A stretch of 37,504 bases of DNA. Origin: Pseudomonas sp. ANT_H12B. Its GTDB lineage: Bacteria; Pseudomonadota; Gammaproteobacteria; Pseudomonadales; Pseudomonadaceae. The DNA is taken from positions 1 through 37,504 of the forward strand of contig NZ_VOBI01000031.1 in the NCBI RefSeq assembly GCF_008369325.1. The letters run 5' to 3'. The notes under the pieces were generated by a model. The model saw only the letters and a program-made list of their open reading frames with translations. It searched no databases and was not told the origin of the DNA. The translations under genes and the position numbers were made by a program. This document shows positions 1-8,112 of this stretch, piece by piece. How positions within the stretch are numbered: position 1 is the first letter of the stretch; each line of letters begins with the position of its first letter.

Positions 1-77
1 TGTACTACAACCGCACCAGACTCCACAGCTACAACAACTACCTGTCGCCAATAGCTATGGAGCAAAAAGCGGCATAA
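1..77 (+). CDS. IS3-family transposase (OrfB, rve domain), C-terminal fragment
   Basis: Reading from position 3, the codons give YYNRTRLHSYNNYLSPIAME followed by QKAA and a TAA stop at 75-77. The YYNxxRxHSxxxYLSP pattern is the usual C-terminal end of IS3-family integrase-type transposases, downstream of the last acidic residue of the DDE triad. The catalytic region is not in the window, so family assignment rests on this tail only. The fragment is incomplete because the window starts inside the gene. It is not obviously damaged. Confidence 0.8.
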   Translation, partial: YYNRTRLHSYNNYLSPIAMEQKAA

Positions 78-115
78 GCACCGTAACCGGTGTCCGGATT
101 TACTTGACCAGTTCA
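1..115 (+). mobile_element. 3' end of an IS3-like insertion sequence (left copy)
   Basis: Positions 1-115 are identical, as an inverted copy, to 37390-37504. The block holds the last codons of a transposase and a short non-coding terminus ending in TTGACCAGTTCA. Directly after it comes GCTTGCTCGCGAAGAGG, which is the second half of a Pseudomonas REP palindrome, so the element sits in the middle of a REP. Only one end is visible; the rest of the element lies outside the window. The exact outer boundary is inferred from where the two copies stop matching. Confidence 0.85.
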
Positions 116-134
116 GCTTGCTCGCGAAGAGGCC
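116..134 (+). repeat. Half REP element next to the left IS end
   Basis: GCTTGCTCGCGAAGAGG matches the distal half of the REP palindrome seen intact elsewhere in the window (4811-4839). The proximal half is missing because the IS terminus interrupts it at the palindrome centre. Confidence 0.7.
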
Positions 135-155
135 CTTACAGGCATCGCATCACCC

Positions 156-837
156 TCAGGCGATAACAAACCCTCCACTGGACAAACTATCAAGCCCAAC
201 CCCAACCAGCGTCACCGAATCCGCCCAAACGTCAGCACCGTGTCATGCCCCACCCCCGTCGCATGCGCTTGATAGTCATCATTCGGCACCACACTCCGAA
301 CCCCGAGAAACACCAGTTTGTCGTTCGCCTCATAGCCCACCAACCGATCCTGGCCAAACGCGCCGCTGAACAGGAACGTTATCGATCCCGCCTCCCGACT
401 CCATCAGGTCATTACCCGTTCCGCCAACAAACACGTCGTTGCCACTGTCGCCGATCAAATGAGTGCTCAAGGGCTTTATCGGGCTCTCGGGGCATGCTGC
501 TGCGCACGTATTCACGCAGTTCGCCCAACCCCATCACACGGTTCTGGAAAAAGTCGTTGTGCTGAATATCCGGGTGATACAGCGCCATGACACCATCCAG
601 ATCCCGGTGCTTCCAGCGCAGGTGATACTGCATGACTGTCTCGCCCGTGGCCTGGGTTTGCTGCGGACCATCGTCATCAGTGGGCATAAAGGACTCGACG
701 AGAAAACGCTGAGCTCGCCGAAGTTCTGTCCCGGCTTCAATGGTCAATGAGTCCTGTCCCAGCGCCGAAAAAACCAGCTCATCGTGACCCGCATCAAAAA
801 AAATTAAACCAATCGCTAAATGGCCTGAAAAATCCAC
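156..837 (-). pseudogene. Decayed SnoaL-like / RTX calcium-binding protein gene
   Basis: Three reading frames on the minus strand together resemble one protein. The 5' part (about 687-460) reads like an NTF2/SnoaL-like domain (VMQYHLRWKHRDLDGVMALY, then HPDIQHNDFFQNRV) but stops about halfway through that fold. The frame then shifts near 455 into an RTX segment with LIGDSGNDVFVGGTGNDLME, i.e. GGxGxDxLx-type nonapeptides. An apparent extra A in GATAACG near 379-380 moves the frame to TFLFSGAFGQDRLVGYEAND, and a missing G near 224-226 moves it again to FGADSVTLVGVGLDSL, with a stop at 156-158. The tail resembles the C-terminal secretion end of RTX lipases and proteases exported by type I systems. 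The 688-837 part is not recognised and begins at a GTG. The gene is judged non-functional; the junction of the SnoaL and RTX parts looks like an internal deletion. The IS lies just downstream. Confidence 0.6.
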
Positions 838-952
838 ATTATTTTCACATCCGGATGCTACTTTTAAAGGCAGTCACCGGTTGAGCCACTGAAGGCTCTT
901 CCCTCCTACCATGAGCTAACGGAAGCGCTCGATGAAGAAGGCGGGTAATACA

Positions 953-1225
953 ATGAATAAAGGGTTCAGTAAGGTCACCTTTCCAAACGCCTGCCAGCTG
1001 ATGCGCTGGCATTTTCATCCCATGGGATTCGAGGCGAGCATGGACGCGCCGGGCAGCATGATTGCCCGTCTGTTTGACCGTGCCAGTGGCGAGACCATGA
1101 TCGCCATCGCCGGTATTCCTTGCGCGACGGTAATGAATGCCGCGGATGTAGAGCGAATAATCGAAGCGGTGGAAGATGAGCTTGAAGCTTTTATTCCGCC
1201 AGCGGCCCTCAGAAGTTACGCCTGA
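953..1225 (+). CDS. DUF1652 domain-containing protein
   Basis: A 90-residue protein with the features of DUF1652, a small family found almost only in Pseudomonas: the opening FPNACQLMRWHFHPMGFEA, the central IARLFDRASGETMIAIAGIP and the closing acidic helix AADVERIIEAVEDELEAF. No signal peptide or membrane segment is seen. The function of the family is unknown. Two in-frame ATGs exist: 932 (ggaag upstream) and 953 (aaggcggg at 938-945, about seven bases away). The second was chosen because it has the better ribosome binding site and places the conserved region near the N-terminus. The gene is alone, ending at a bidirectional terminator shared with the helicase gene. Confidence 0.72.
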   Translation: MNKGFSKVTFPNACQLMRWHFHPMGFEASMDAPGSMIARLFDRASGETMIAIAGIPCATVMNAADVERIIEAVEDELEAFIPPAALRSYA

Positions 1226-1241
1226 AGGCCCGACACCCAGC

Positions 1242-1269
1242 AAAAAGCCCACGTCATGTGGGCTTTTTT
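1242..1269. terminator. Bidirectional rho-independent terminator
   Basis: AAAAAGCCCAC, a five-base loop, then GTGGGCTTTTTT. Stem with A-run on one side and T-run on the other, lying between the convergent DUF1652 and helicase genes, so it can serve both. Confidence 0.85.
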
Positions 1270-1286
1270 ATGCGCAAAGCAACAGC

Positions 1287-3761
1287 TCAGGCTGAAGCTT
1301 TACTCTCTCGATGATCGGCAAAGAACGGTTTGCCCCTGCCAATCCGGTCGGAGGCCTTGGGCATATTCGCTGCCTGGGTGTCTTGGCCATCGACATACCA
1401 GTAGCAATGGCTCGCCGCCCGGGTGATGCCTACGTAAGCCAGTCGCAGAATCTCGTCCTTCTGCGCGTTGTCGTAAGCTTCAGTGTCGCCAGCCTTGCCC
1501 AGTCCCGCCATGCGGTAAACCTGGTTTTTATAAGGTGAGCTGGTCAGGTGCTGGCAATCTCCGAGCAGAAATACGGCATCAGCCTGAAGGCCCTTGGCGC
1601 TGTGATAGGTAAGTTGCTTCAGCCGCCGGGCGTCATACGGCAAACTCGAATCCACATTAACTACCGACTGAATATGCTCTTCAATCAATAGCTTATCGCT
1701 GCTTTTTCGATACAACATCAAGATTGAATCACCCCTCCGGTAGTGCTCGATCAGACGTTTGGCCAAGTCCTGATCATTCCGGTCGAGGATGTTCACCGGC
1801 AGCAATACATTGTGTTCGCCGCTGGCCTTTGCCTTTTTGCCAGCGATCGCCGGCGCAGCACGAACGATATGTTCGGCGGCGTCAATGATGTGCTGATGGC
1901 TGCGGTAGTTGTCGCTGAGCATGACTTTGGTGGTGCTGGGCGAGGCAAATTCCTTGTTGAACTCCATGAAGTAAGTCGGCGAACTGCCGCGCCAGCCATA
2001 AATGGATTGCCAGTCATCGCCCACGCACAGTAGTGACGAGCGCTGAGCGCCGCGCCCAACGTGCATGGCCGGCCCGCGACTGCGGATCTCCGCCAGGCTG
2101 GCGCGGATCCACGAAACGATCTGCGGCGATACGTCCTGAAACTCGTCGATCATCAGATGCGACAGAGGCCGGAGCAGGTCGTCGCTCAACAGTTTCAGGT
2201 TTTCCGGCGAATGCTCACTGAACAAGGCGAACATTCGGTTATAGGTCATCACCGGTGGTTTTTGATCAAGCAAATGATCTTCCAGCGCGCGCCAGAACAG
2301 GCTCAAGGCTTCGAAGAAAAACCGGTCCGGGTCATCCTTGGCGAAACTCATCTGGCTTACGGCATTCGGAACATCAAGCCCGAGGTTCTCGATAAACCCG
2401 GCCGCAGCAACAAAACAATCCAGCAATGGTGCGGACCCGAGCTCGCCCTTGACCTTGTAATCGAAGCCTGGTCCCGCACTGGCGTCGCCGGCCAGCGATT
2501 TCAGTACTCGCTTTGAAGACTCGTAACTATCAAGCCATATCAATGGCTTACGACAAAAAGCTTGAAACAGAGTGCGCTTGACCGCCCACTCCGCACGCAC
2601 GGTGAGCCTGGCGCCAGGACGACTGACCTGCGGGTTTTCCCGAGGGTCGAACCCCAGCACCACCCAGGCGTCCAGGCTCGGAATATAACCATGACAATGA
2701 AACGTTGAGCCGTTGATATCAAATGACTGACGATTCGGCTCAATCCCTTTGATTGGCCAGGCTCCGGCACGAAACCACAAGTCTTCAACCGCATCGCAGA
2801 GTTCTTCATCACGCTTGGCAGCCAGTTCTGTCACGGCCATGCGTTTTTGCACGTCCGGGTGATCGCGCTCCAGCTCCTTGAGCTGCAAGGCGTGGCGGGA
2901 TAATGGCTTGACCAACTCGCGGAAACGCTCATCGCGAGTGTGCAGGTTGTGATAACAGGCGTTCAGTTGATGCCGTTGGGCGTCGTTGATGCGCAGGTCG
3001 AAAGGATTGCTGTCGACCTCTTCATCACCGTTTTGCGGACGGTGACTGAGGTTTTCGAACGCTTGCAACCGCTCGAAGCCCGGCAGGCTGCGTACCATCG
3101 GCAGAATTCGCGAATGGAAGGTGCGCACCAGATCACGCGCTTCTTTGACACTGAGTGCCCGCCCCCAGAGCGCAAACAGCTCGATCAGTTTATTGATGAA
3201 GTCCTTGCGCGACTCACGGGTAAAGGTGACCACGGTCATCGAACTCAGCTCGAACCCTAGATAATGGGTCAGCAGCAAAATACGCAACACCAGCGTGGTC
3301 GACTTGCCCGCACCCGCGCCAGCGATCACTGACGTCGAAGGCGTATCGCTGAAGATCATTTTCCACTGAGCGACGCTAGGCTGGGCGTGAGGTGGCAGCA
3401 GTCGGGCGACATCGGCCTTCATGCGTTTCTTCAACTCGGCGCTCAAGGGCAGGCGCCAGTCGTCGAACAGGTTGTCATCAACGTTGGGTGGCCGGTGCTC
3501 GGCGGAACGCGAATCGCGGATCCGCAAGACTTGCCGACCTTCTTCCAGCCCTTCGAGTTTGCCTTCCTTATAGCCGTAATCCACCCCGGCGCTGTGCCCA
3601 CTGCGAAAGCCGTCGGCCTGGCCATGCAGCCAGGACGCGCGATGTTGTGCGCGCAGTCGGGTCAGGCCATGGCCAAAGAACCTGGCGGCCAGACGCTTGA
3701 ACAGTGGCATCTCGGCCAAGGGACGAAGTTCGGGAGGAAGATCGGGGTTGTGTTGCGGCAC
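1287..3761 (-). CDS. UvrD/Rep-like superfamily 1A DNA helicase
   Basis: An 824-residue ATP-dependent helicase. Motifs appear in order: Walker A GAGAGKST (about 148-155), the Ia-like VVTFTRESR, Walker B / motif II LMIDEFQDVSP, motif III VGDDWQSIYGWRGS, motif IV LSDNYRSH, motif V TYHSAKGLQADAVFLLG and motif VI LAYVGITRAAS. These define the UvrD/Rep/HelD group of 3'-5' DNA helicases. It differs from housekeeping UvrD by a charged N-terminal extension of about 130 residues (rich in Arg/Gly/Glu) and a long insert between motifs Ia and II that includes a YIPSLDAWVVLGFDP segment. The DEFQDVSP form of motif II is closer to accessory UvrD-like helicases than to UvrD itself. Start is GTG at 3761 with GGAG about ten bases upstream; an internal ATG lies 17 codons in. 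It is monocistronic. The role in repair or recombination is inferred; the substrate is unknown. Confidence 0.85.
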   Translation of the reverse strand: MPQHNPDLPPELRPLAEMPLFKRLAARFFGHGLTRLRAQHRASWLHGQADGFRSGHSAGVDYGYKEGKLEGLEEGRQVLRIRDSRSAEHRPPNVDDNLFDDWRLPLSAELKKRMKADVARLLPPHAQPSVAQWKMIFSDTPSTSVIAGAGAGKSTTLVLRILLLTHYLGFELSSMTVVTFTRESRKDFINKLIELFALWGRALSVKEARDLVRTFHSRILPMVRSLPGFERLQAFENLSHRPQNGDEEVDSNPFDLRINDAQRHQLNACYHNLHTRDERFRELVKPLSRHALQLKELERDHPDVQKRMAVTELAAKRDEELCDAVEDLWFRAGAWPIKGIEPNRQSFDINGSTFHCHGYIPSLDAWVVLGFDPRENPQVSRPGARLTVRAEWAVKRTLFQAFCRKPLIWLDSYESSKRVLKSLAGDASAGPGFDYKVKGELGSAPLLDCFVAAAGFIENLGLDVPNAVSQMSFAKDDPDRFFFEALSLFWRALEDHLLDQKPPVMTYNRMFALFSEHSPENLKLLSDDLLRPLSHLMIDEFQDVSPQIVSWIRASLAEIRSRGPAMHVGRGAQRSSLLCVGDDWQSIYGWRGSSPTYFMEFNKEFASPSTTKVMLSDNYRSHQHIIDAAEHIVRAAPAIAGKKAKASGEHNVLLPVNILDRNDQDLAKRLIEHYRRGDSILMLYRKSSDKLLIEEHIQSVVNVDSSLPYDARRLKQLTYHSAKGLQADAVFLLGDCQHLTSSPYKNQVYRMAGLGKAGDTEAYDNAQKDEILRLAYVGITRAASHCYWYVDGQDTQAANMPKASDRIGRGKPFFADHRESKASA

Positions 3762-3940
3762 GCGGACTGACTCCAGGGTGTGAGGCTGTTGGGGCTATGG
3801 TGTCTTCATTTGCCCTTTAGTTCTAGTGAAATGCTTACAGGTCATTGGCTTAAGCGATGAAGTGAAGGCTGGGTGAGAACCTTTCGAGTTTATTTGATAT
3901 CAGTTTATTCGATCGTATTGAGGCATTTTTTACGCTTTTT

Positions 3941-3961
3941 ATCGATCAGTGGCTGATAGAT
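3941..3961. promoter_or_regulatory. Imperfect inverted repeat upstream of the pirin gene
   Basis: ATCGATCAG-TGG-CTGATAGAT, eight of nine arm positions complementary, 37 bases before the pirin start codon. A possible operator; no regulator identified. Confidence 0.3.
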
Positions 3962-3997
3962 GATGCTCGCCATTAGCCCACTATTCAGGAGACGATC

Positions 3998-4693
3998 ATG
4001 CTCGAACTCAGACCTTTCAACTCCCTGGGCGGCGCCCACCATGGCTGGTTGGATGCACATCACCACTTTTCGTTCGCCGAGTACCATGACCCGAAACGCA
4101 TGAATTGGGGCAACCTGCGAGTGTGGAACGACGACGTGATTGCCGCTGGCACCGGTTTCCCAAAACATCCGCACCGGGACATGGAGATCATCACCTACGT
4201 CCGTGAAGGCGCGATTACCCACGAAGACAACCTTGGCAACAAGGGTCGTACCGAAGCGGGCGATGTTCAGGTCATGAGCGCCGGTACCGGGATCGCCCAC
4301 AGCGAGTACAACCTGGAAGCGACCGAGACCAAGATCTTTCAGATCTGGATTATTCCGAATGAAGCCGGTTCGGCACCTGCCTGGGGCGCCAAGCCTTTCC
4401 CGAAAGGTCAGCGTGAAGGTTTCGTGACACTGGCCAGCGGCAAGGCCGGCGACGATCAAAGCCTGCGGATTCGGGCCGATGCGCGGTTGGTGGCGGCGAA
4501 CCTGAAGGCCGGTGAGTCTGCCGAGTATCGTCTGGACAGTGGCCGTCGTGCGTACCTGGTTCCGGCTACCGGTGTGATTGAAGTCAATGGCTTGCGTGCA
4601 CAAGCTCGAGACGGTGTCGCGGTTGCCGATGAGCAGGTGTTGCGGGTGACCGCTATTGAGGACAGTGAAATCGTTCTGGTGGATTTGGCTTGA
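3998..4693 (+). CDS. Pirin family protein (quercetinase-like bicupin)
   Basis: A 231-residue cytosolic bicupin. The N-terminal cupin has the pirin metal site: HPHRDMEI with His57 and His59, and GTGIAHSEYN with His101 and Glu103. The C-terminal cupin is degenerate, as in E. coli YhhW. Members of this group bind a single iron or similar metal; some show quercetin 2,3-dioxygenase activity in vitro, but the physiological substrate is generally unknown. Length matches YhhW (231). The ATG is preceded by AGGAG at 3987-3991, an excellent ribosome binding site. It stands alone, with a strong terminator just after it. Confidence 0.9.
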   Translation: MLELRPFNSLGGAHHGWLDAHHHFSFAEYHDPKRMNWGNLRVWNDDVIAAGTGFPKHPHRDMEIITYVREGAITHEDNLGNKGRTEAGDVQVMSAGTGIAHSEYNLEATETKIFQIWIIPNEAGSAPAWGAKPFPKGQREGFVTLASGKAGDDQSLRIRADARLVAANLKAGESAEYRLDSGRRAYLVPATGVIEVNGLRAQARDGVAVADEQVLRVTAIEDSEIVLVDLA

Positions 4694-4710
4694 TCGGTTA
4701 AATAAAGGGC

Positions 4711-4747
4711 AAAAAAAGGGGCGGCCGTCATGGTCGCCCCTTTTTTG
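4711..4747. terminator. Rho-independent terminator after the pirin gene
   Basis: A-run, then GGGGCGGCC / GGTCGCCCC stem with a five-base loop, then TTTTTT. It begins 18 bases after the stop codon. Confidence 0.85.
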
Positions 4748-4770
4748 TACTTTGCTGTTAGCACTGACGC

Positions 4771-4839
4771 TTCGCGGGCAAGCCCGCTCCCACAGGGTTT
4801 TGCGTGAGCCTTGTGGGAGCGGGCTTGCCCGCGAAGAGG
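4771..4839. repeat. REPIN: two inverted Pseudomonas REP elements
   Basis: TTCGCGGGCAAGCCCGCTCC CACA at 4771-4794 and its inverted copy TGTGGGAGCGGGCTTGCCCG CGAA at 4812-4835, separated by 17 bases. The pair lies between the convergent pirin and pgm genes and ends eight bases before the pgm stop codon. Confidence 0.9.
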
Positions 4840-4846
4840 CCCTCAA

Positions 4847-6493
4847 TCACTTCGCAGAAATAGCGCCGTCCACCAGTGTCTGAGCTTCCGCGACCAATTG
4901 CTTGAGGTGGTCATCACTCACAAAGCTTTCCGCGTAAATCTTGTAGATGTCTTCAGTGCCCGATGGACGCGCCGCGAACCAACCGTTCTCGGTCATGACT
5001 TTCAGGCCGCCGATCGCCTGGTCGTTACCCGGTGCGTGGCTGAGGATGCTCTGGATCGCCTCGCCAGCCAGCTGGGTCGAGGTGACCTGATCCGGCGACA
5101 ATTTGCTCAGCAGTGCTTTTTGCTCTGGATTGGCCTTGGCGTCGACCCGTACCGAAAACGGTTCGCCCAGCTCGTCGGTCAAGGCGCGATAGGCCTGGCT
5201 TGGGTCACGACCGGTGCGGGCGGTCATTTCTGCCGCCAGCAGTGCCGGGATCAGGCCATCCTTGTCGGTGCACCAGACGCCGCCGTCCTTGCGCAGGAAC
5301 GAAGCTCCGGCGCTTTCTTCGCCGCCGAAGCCCAGAGAGCCATCAAACAGACCGTCAGCAAACCATTTGAAGCCGACCGGCACTTCGTACAGGCGACGAC
5401 CCAGACGTTTGGCGACGCGATCAATCAAGCCACTGCTGACGACGGTTTTGCCCACGGCCGCATCGGCGCGCCATTGCGGACGGTTCTGGAACAGGTAATC
5501 GATCGACACCGCAAGGTAGTTGTTCGGCGCCAGCAAACCACCGGACGGGGTGACGATGCCATGGCGGTCGTGATCCGGGTCGCAGCCGAATGCCACGTCA
5601 AAACGATCCTTCAGACCGATAAGACCTTGCATGGCGTGAGTGGACGATGGGTCCATGCGGATCTGGCCATCCCAGTCGACGGTCATGAAGCGGAAGGTCG
5701 GATCGACCTGCTTGTTGACCACTTCCAGATCCAGGCGGTAATGCTCGGCAATCGCCGACCAGTAGCGCACCCCTGCTCCGCCCAGCGGGTCGACCCCCAG
5801 ATGCAGCTTGGCGTCACGAATGGCGTCGAAGTCGATCACGTTGATCAGATCGGCGACATAAGTGTTGAGGTAATCGTGACGATGAGTCGTGCTGGCCTTC
5901 AAGGCCTGCTCATAGCTGATGCGCTTGACGCCAGCGAGCTTGTTGCTCAGCAGCTCATTGGCCTTGGCTTCGATCCACTTGGTGATGTGCGTATCGGCCG
6001 GGCCACCGTTGGCAGGGTTGTATTTGTAGCCACCGCTTTGCGGCGGGTTGTGGGACGGCGTGATAACGATGCCATCCGCCAGGCCGGAAGTGCGCCCGCG
6101 GTTGTAGCAGAGAATAGCGTGGGAAATGGCCGGTGTCGGGGTGTATTCGTCACCTTCGGCGATCATCACCGTTACCCCATTGGCCGCCAGCACTTCAAGA
6201 GCGCTGACCCCGGCCGGCGTGGACAGCGCATGGGTGTCGATGCCGACAAACAGCGGGCCATCGATACCTTGGGCTTCGCGGTACAGGCAGATCGCCTGGC
6301 TGATTGCCAGAACATGCCATTCGTTGAAACTCAGGTCGAACGAGCTGCCCCGGTGCCCGGACGTACCGAAGGCGACGCGCTGGGTGGAGATCGCGGCATC
6401 GGGCTGGCCGGAGTAATAAGCCGTTACCAGTCGCGGGATGTCGACCAACAGTTCTGCCGGTGCCGGTTTGCCCGCAAAAGGACTGAGTGTCAT
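4847..6493 (-). CDS. pgm: Alpha-D-glucose phosphate-specific phosphoglucomutase
   Basis: A 548-residue alpha-D-phosphohexomutase that interconverts glucose 1-phosphate and glucose 6-phosphate, linking central metabolism to glycogen, trehalose and cell-surface polysaccharide precursors. Visible motifs: TSGHRG near residue 45; the phosphoserine loop TPSHNPP with the catalytic Ser147; the Mg-binding loop DPDHDRHG; the sugar-binding GEESAG; and the phosphate-binding RPSGTEDIYKIYAE near the C-terminus. Length agrees with E. coli Pgm (546), not with the shorter AlgC-type PMM/PGM. ATG at 6493 follows AGAGG eight bases upstream. A tandem direct repeat lies 60-116 bases before the start. Confidence 0.93.
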   Translation of the reverse strand: MTLSPFAGKPAPAELLVDIPRLVTAYYSGQPDAAISTQRVAFGTSGHRGSSFDLSFNEWHVLAISQAICLYREAQGIDGPLFVGIDTHALSTPAGVSALEVLAANGVTVMIAEGDEYTPTPAISHAILCYNRGRTSGLADGIVITPSHNPPQSGGYKYNPANGGPADTHITKWIEAKANELLSNKLAGVKRISYEQALKASTTHRHDYLNTYVADLINVIDFDAIRDAKLHLGVDPLGGAGVRYWSAIAEHYRLDLEVVNKQVDPTFRFMTVDWDGQIRMDPSSTHAMQGLIGLKDRFDVAFGCDPDHDRHGIVTPSGGLLAPNNYLAVSIDYLFQNRPQWRADAAVGKTVVSSGLIDRVAKRLGRRLYEVPVGFKWFADGLFDGSLGFGGEESAGASFLRKDGGVWCTDKDGLIPALLAAEMTARTGRDPSQAYRALTDELGEPFSVRVDAKANPEQKALLSKLSPDQVTSTQLAGEAIQSILSHAPGNDQAIGGLKVMTENGWFAARPSGTEDIYKIYAESFVSDDHLKQLVAEAQTLVDGAISAK

Positions 6494-6553
6494 GCAAAAC
6501 CTCTGAAATAGAGTGGTTCAGGAATAGGAAAGCAGTTTACTGGCAGTTTGACC

Positions 6554-6609
6554 GCAGCGCGACGTTATCGATCCCGACCGATCTGCAGCGCAATGTTATA
6601 AATCCCGAC
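6554..6609. repeat. Tandem 25-nt direct repeat upstream of pgm
   Basis: Units at 6554-6578 and 6585-6609 both begin GCAGCGC and end ATCCCGAC, with four mismatches in 25 and a 31-base period (about three helical turns). They lie in the pgm promoter region, just past the end of the MocR-type gene. Such spacing suits a pair of sites for a dimeric regulator. Confidence 0.6.
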
Positions 6610-6624
6610 GCTGGCGGGTCCTGC

Positions 6625-8112
6625 TTAGTCGATCGATTCCAGACGCAAGGCATCCCCCAACAAACCCAGCGCGGCGGCCAGATCGTGGTCGCCGGCAAAG
6701 GTATGACTCAGGCGCAAGTGCTGCGCGTGCAAGCCCTGGAGACTGAACAGTTCTCCCGGGGCGATCACCACCTGGTGCTTGAGCAGGCGCTGGAATACCC
6801 GACGCACATCGACCTGGCGCAGGGAGCGCACCCAGATCGTCGCCCCACCCTGAGGCTCGACGAAGTGCAAGGCATCGCCCAGGCGCTCCTGCAACAGCTG
6901 AGTCATCTGCACCTTGCGATCCTTGAGCAATCGCCGCAACACCTGAAGATGCTGATCGATACGTCCATTGCTGTACAAGCGAGCGATGGCTTTCTGGCGA
7001 ATCGGCGACAGGTGGAAGGAACGCAACAGAAAGTGCCGTTGCAGTTCGACCCGCAGATGTCTCGAAAGCAAATAGCCGTAAGGCGCTTCCGTACCAATCA
7101 CTTTTTCGAAAGTGGAAAACATGATCAGCCTGTCGGGGTCCAGCAGATCGCGAAACCGCTGGCCATCGGGCTCGAATCCGAGTTCGCTGTAACAGTCGTT
7201 CTCCAACACCCAGCTGCCATGCCTCTCCAGCAACTGCGCAATGGATCGCTTGTTGTCGACGGGTGCCAGGCTACCTCGCGGCATGTTCAGCCAGGATGAA
7301 ACCATCACCAGTCGTACCGGCCTGGCCTCCAGCAGTTCTTTGAGCTGATCGAAGTCCAGGCCTCCGTCGGCCTGCACTGCCAACTCAATCACCTGCACCT
7401 CCGCGGCCTGGAGCAAACGCAGAATCACCCAGTCGCATGGCGACTCCACCACGACCGTGGCGCCCTTGAGACTCAACACGCCGATCAATATTTCCAGGAC
7501 GCCGCGCAAATCTGCGCCGATATACACATCATCAGCATGCCAACAGCGCAATGGTGAGGTGGTGTAGCGCGCCGCCAGCGCAGTTCGCAGCTCCAGTTCA
7601 CCGCAATGTTGCGAAGACGAATGCGGCTGACGCGGATACTGGCGGAGCAACTCTCTCTCCAGCAGCAACAAGGGACTGTCGAGAGGCTGCAACAACGCCG
7701 GTTCATCGGCACTCAAGACCAGCATGGCGGGACGTCTGGCGTTGACATAGACGGTTTCGAGCAAGTCGTTGCCGCTGCCGGGTGCGTTGATGGATGACAC
7801 CGGTAACGCGTAGTAACCGGACTTGGCGACCGAATAGACACGCCCTTCCTTCTCCAGCAGCGAATAGGCGTACTGAATGGTAGAAATCGAAACGCTCAAA
7901 CGGTCGGCCAACTGTCGTAACGAAGGCAGACGGACTCGAGCGTCATTGGCCGGCTCGCTGATCAGCTGGGTCAGATATCGGTAAACCGCCTGATACGCGA
8001 AATCGGTTTCTCGTGGCCCTTTCATGGGTAAGAGCCGAATACGGAGTCGGTCAGACCCGGCACTGTCAACGTTCCGCTGACCATTCACCCGCCACAGCGG
8101 TGTCATCGTCAT
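6625..8112 (-). CDS. MocR/GabR-type transcriptional regulator (GntR wHTH fused to aminotransferase-like domain)
   Basis: A 495-residue fusion. Residues about 38-103 form a GntR winged helix (RLPSLRQLADRLSVSISTIQ, then YAYSLLEKEGRVYSVAKSGYY). The rest is a fold-type I aminotransferase-like domain, with ENDCYSELGFE (the PLP-ring aspartate region), the candidate PLP lysine in MFSTFEKVIG and the carboxylate-binding arginine in LRLSHTFAG. MocR proteins use PLP and an amine or amino-acid ligand to control nearby genes; here the ligand is unknown. The lysine context (FEKVIG) differs from the more usual FSKTLxPGLR. The ATG at 8112 overlaps the preceding gene by 47 bases. Alternative ATGs are at 8106 and 8025, the latter still leaving the whole wHTH. 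The overlap implies co-transcription with the unknown 496-residue protein. Confidence 0.85.
   Translation of the reverse strand: MTMTPLWRVNGQRNVDSAGSDRLRIRLLPMKGPRETDFAYQAVYRYLTQLISEPANDARVRLPSLRQLADRLSVSISTIQYAYSLLEKEGRVYSVAKSGYYALPVSSINAPGSGNDLLETVYVNARRPAMLVLSADEPALLQPLDSPLLLLERELLRQYPRQPHSSSQHCGELELRTALAARYTTSPLRCWHADDVYIGADLRGVLEILIGVLSLKGATVVVESPCDWVILRLLQAAEVQVIELAVQADGGLDFDQLKELLEARPVRLVMVSSWLNMPRGSLAPVDNKRSIAQLLERHGSWVLENDCYSELGFEPDGQRFRDLLDPDRLIMFSTFEKVIGTEAPYGYLLSRHLRVELQRHFLLRSFHLSPIRQKAIARLYSNGRIDQHLQVLRRLLKDRKVQMTQLLQERLGDALHFVEPQGGATIWVRSLRQVDVRRVFQRLLKHQVVIAPGELFSLQGLHAQHLRLSHTFAGDHDLAAALGLLGDALRLESID

Noticed and set aside
4811..6511. 566-codon plus-strand frame opposite pgm
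   Set aside because: Shadow of pgm; the minus strand encodes a full-length enzyme with all motifs.
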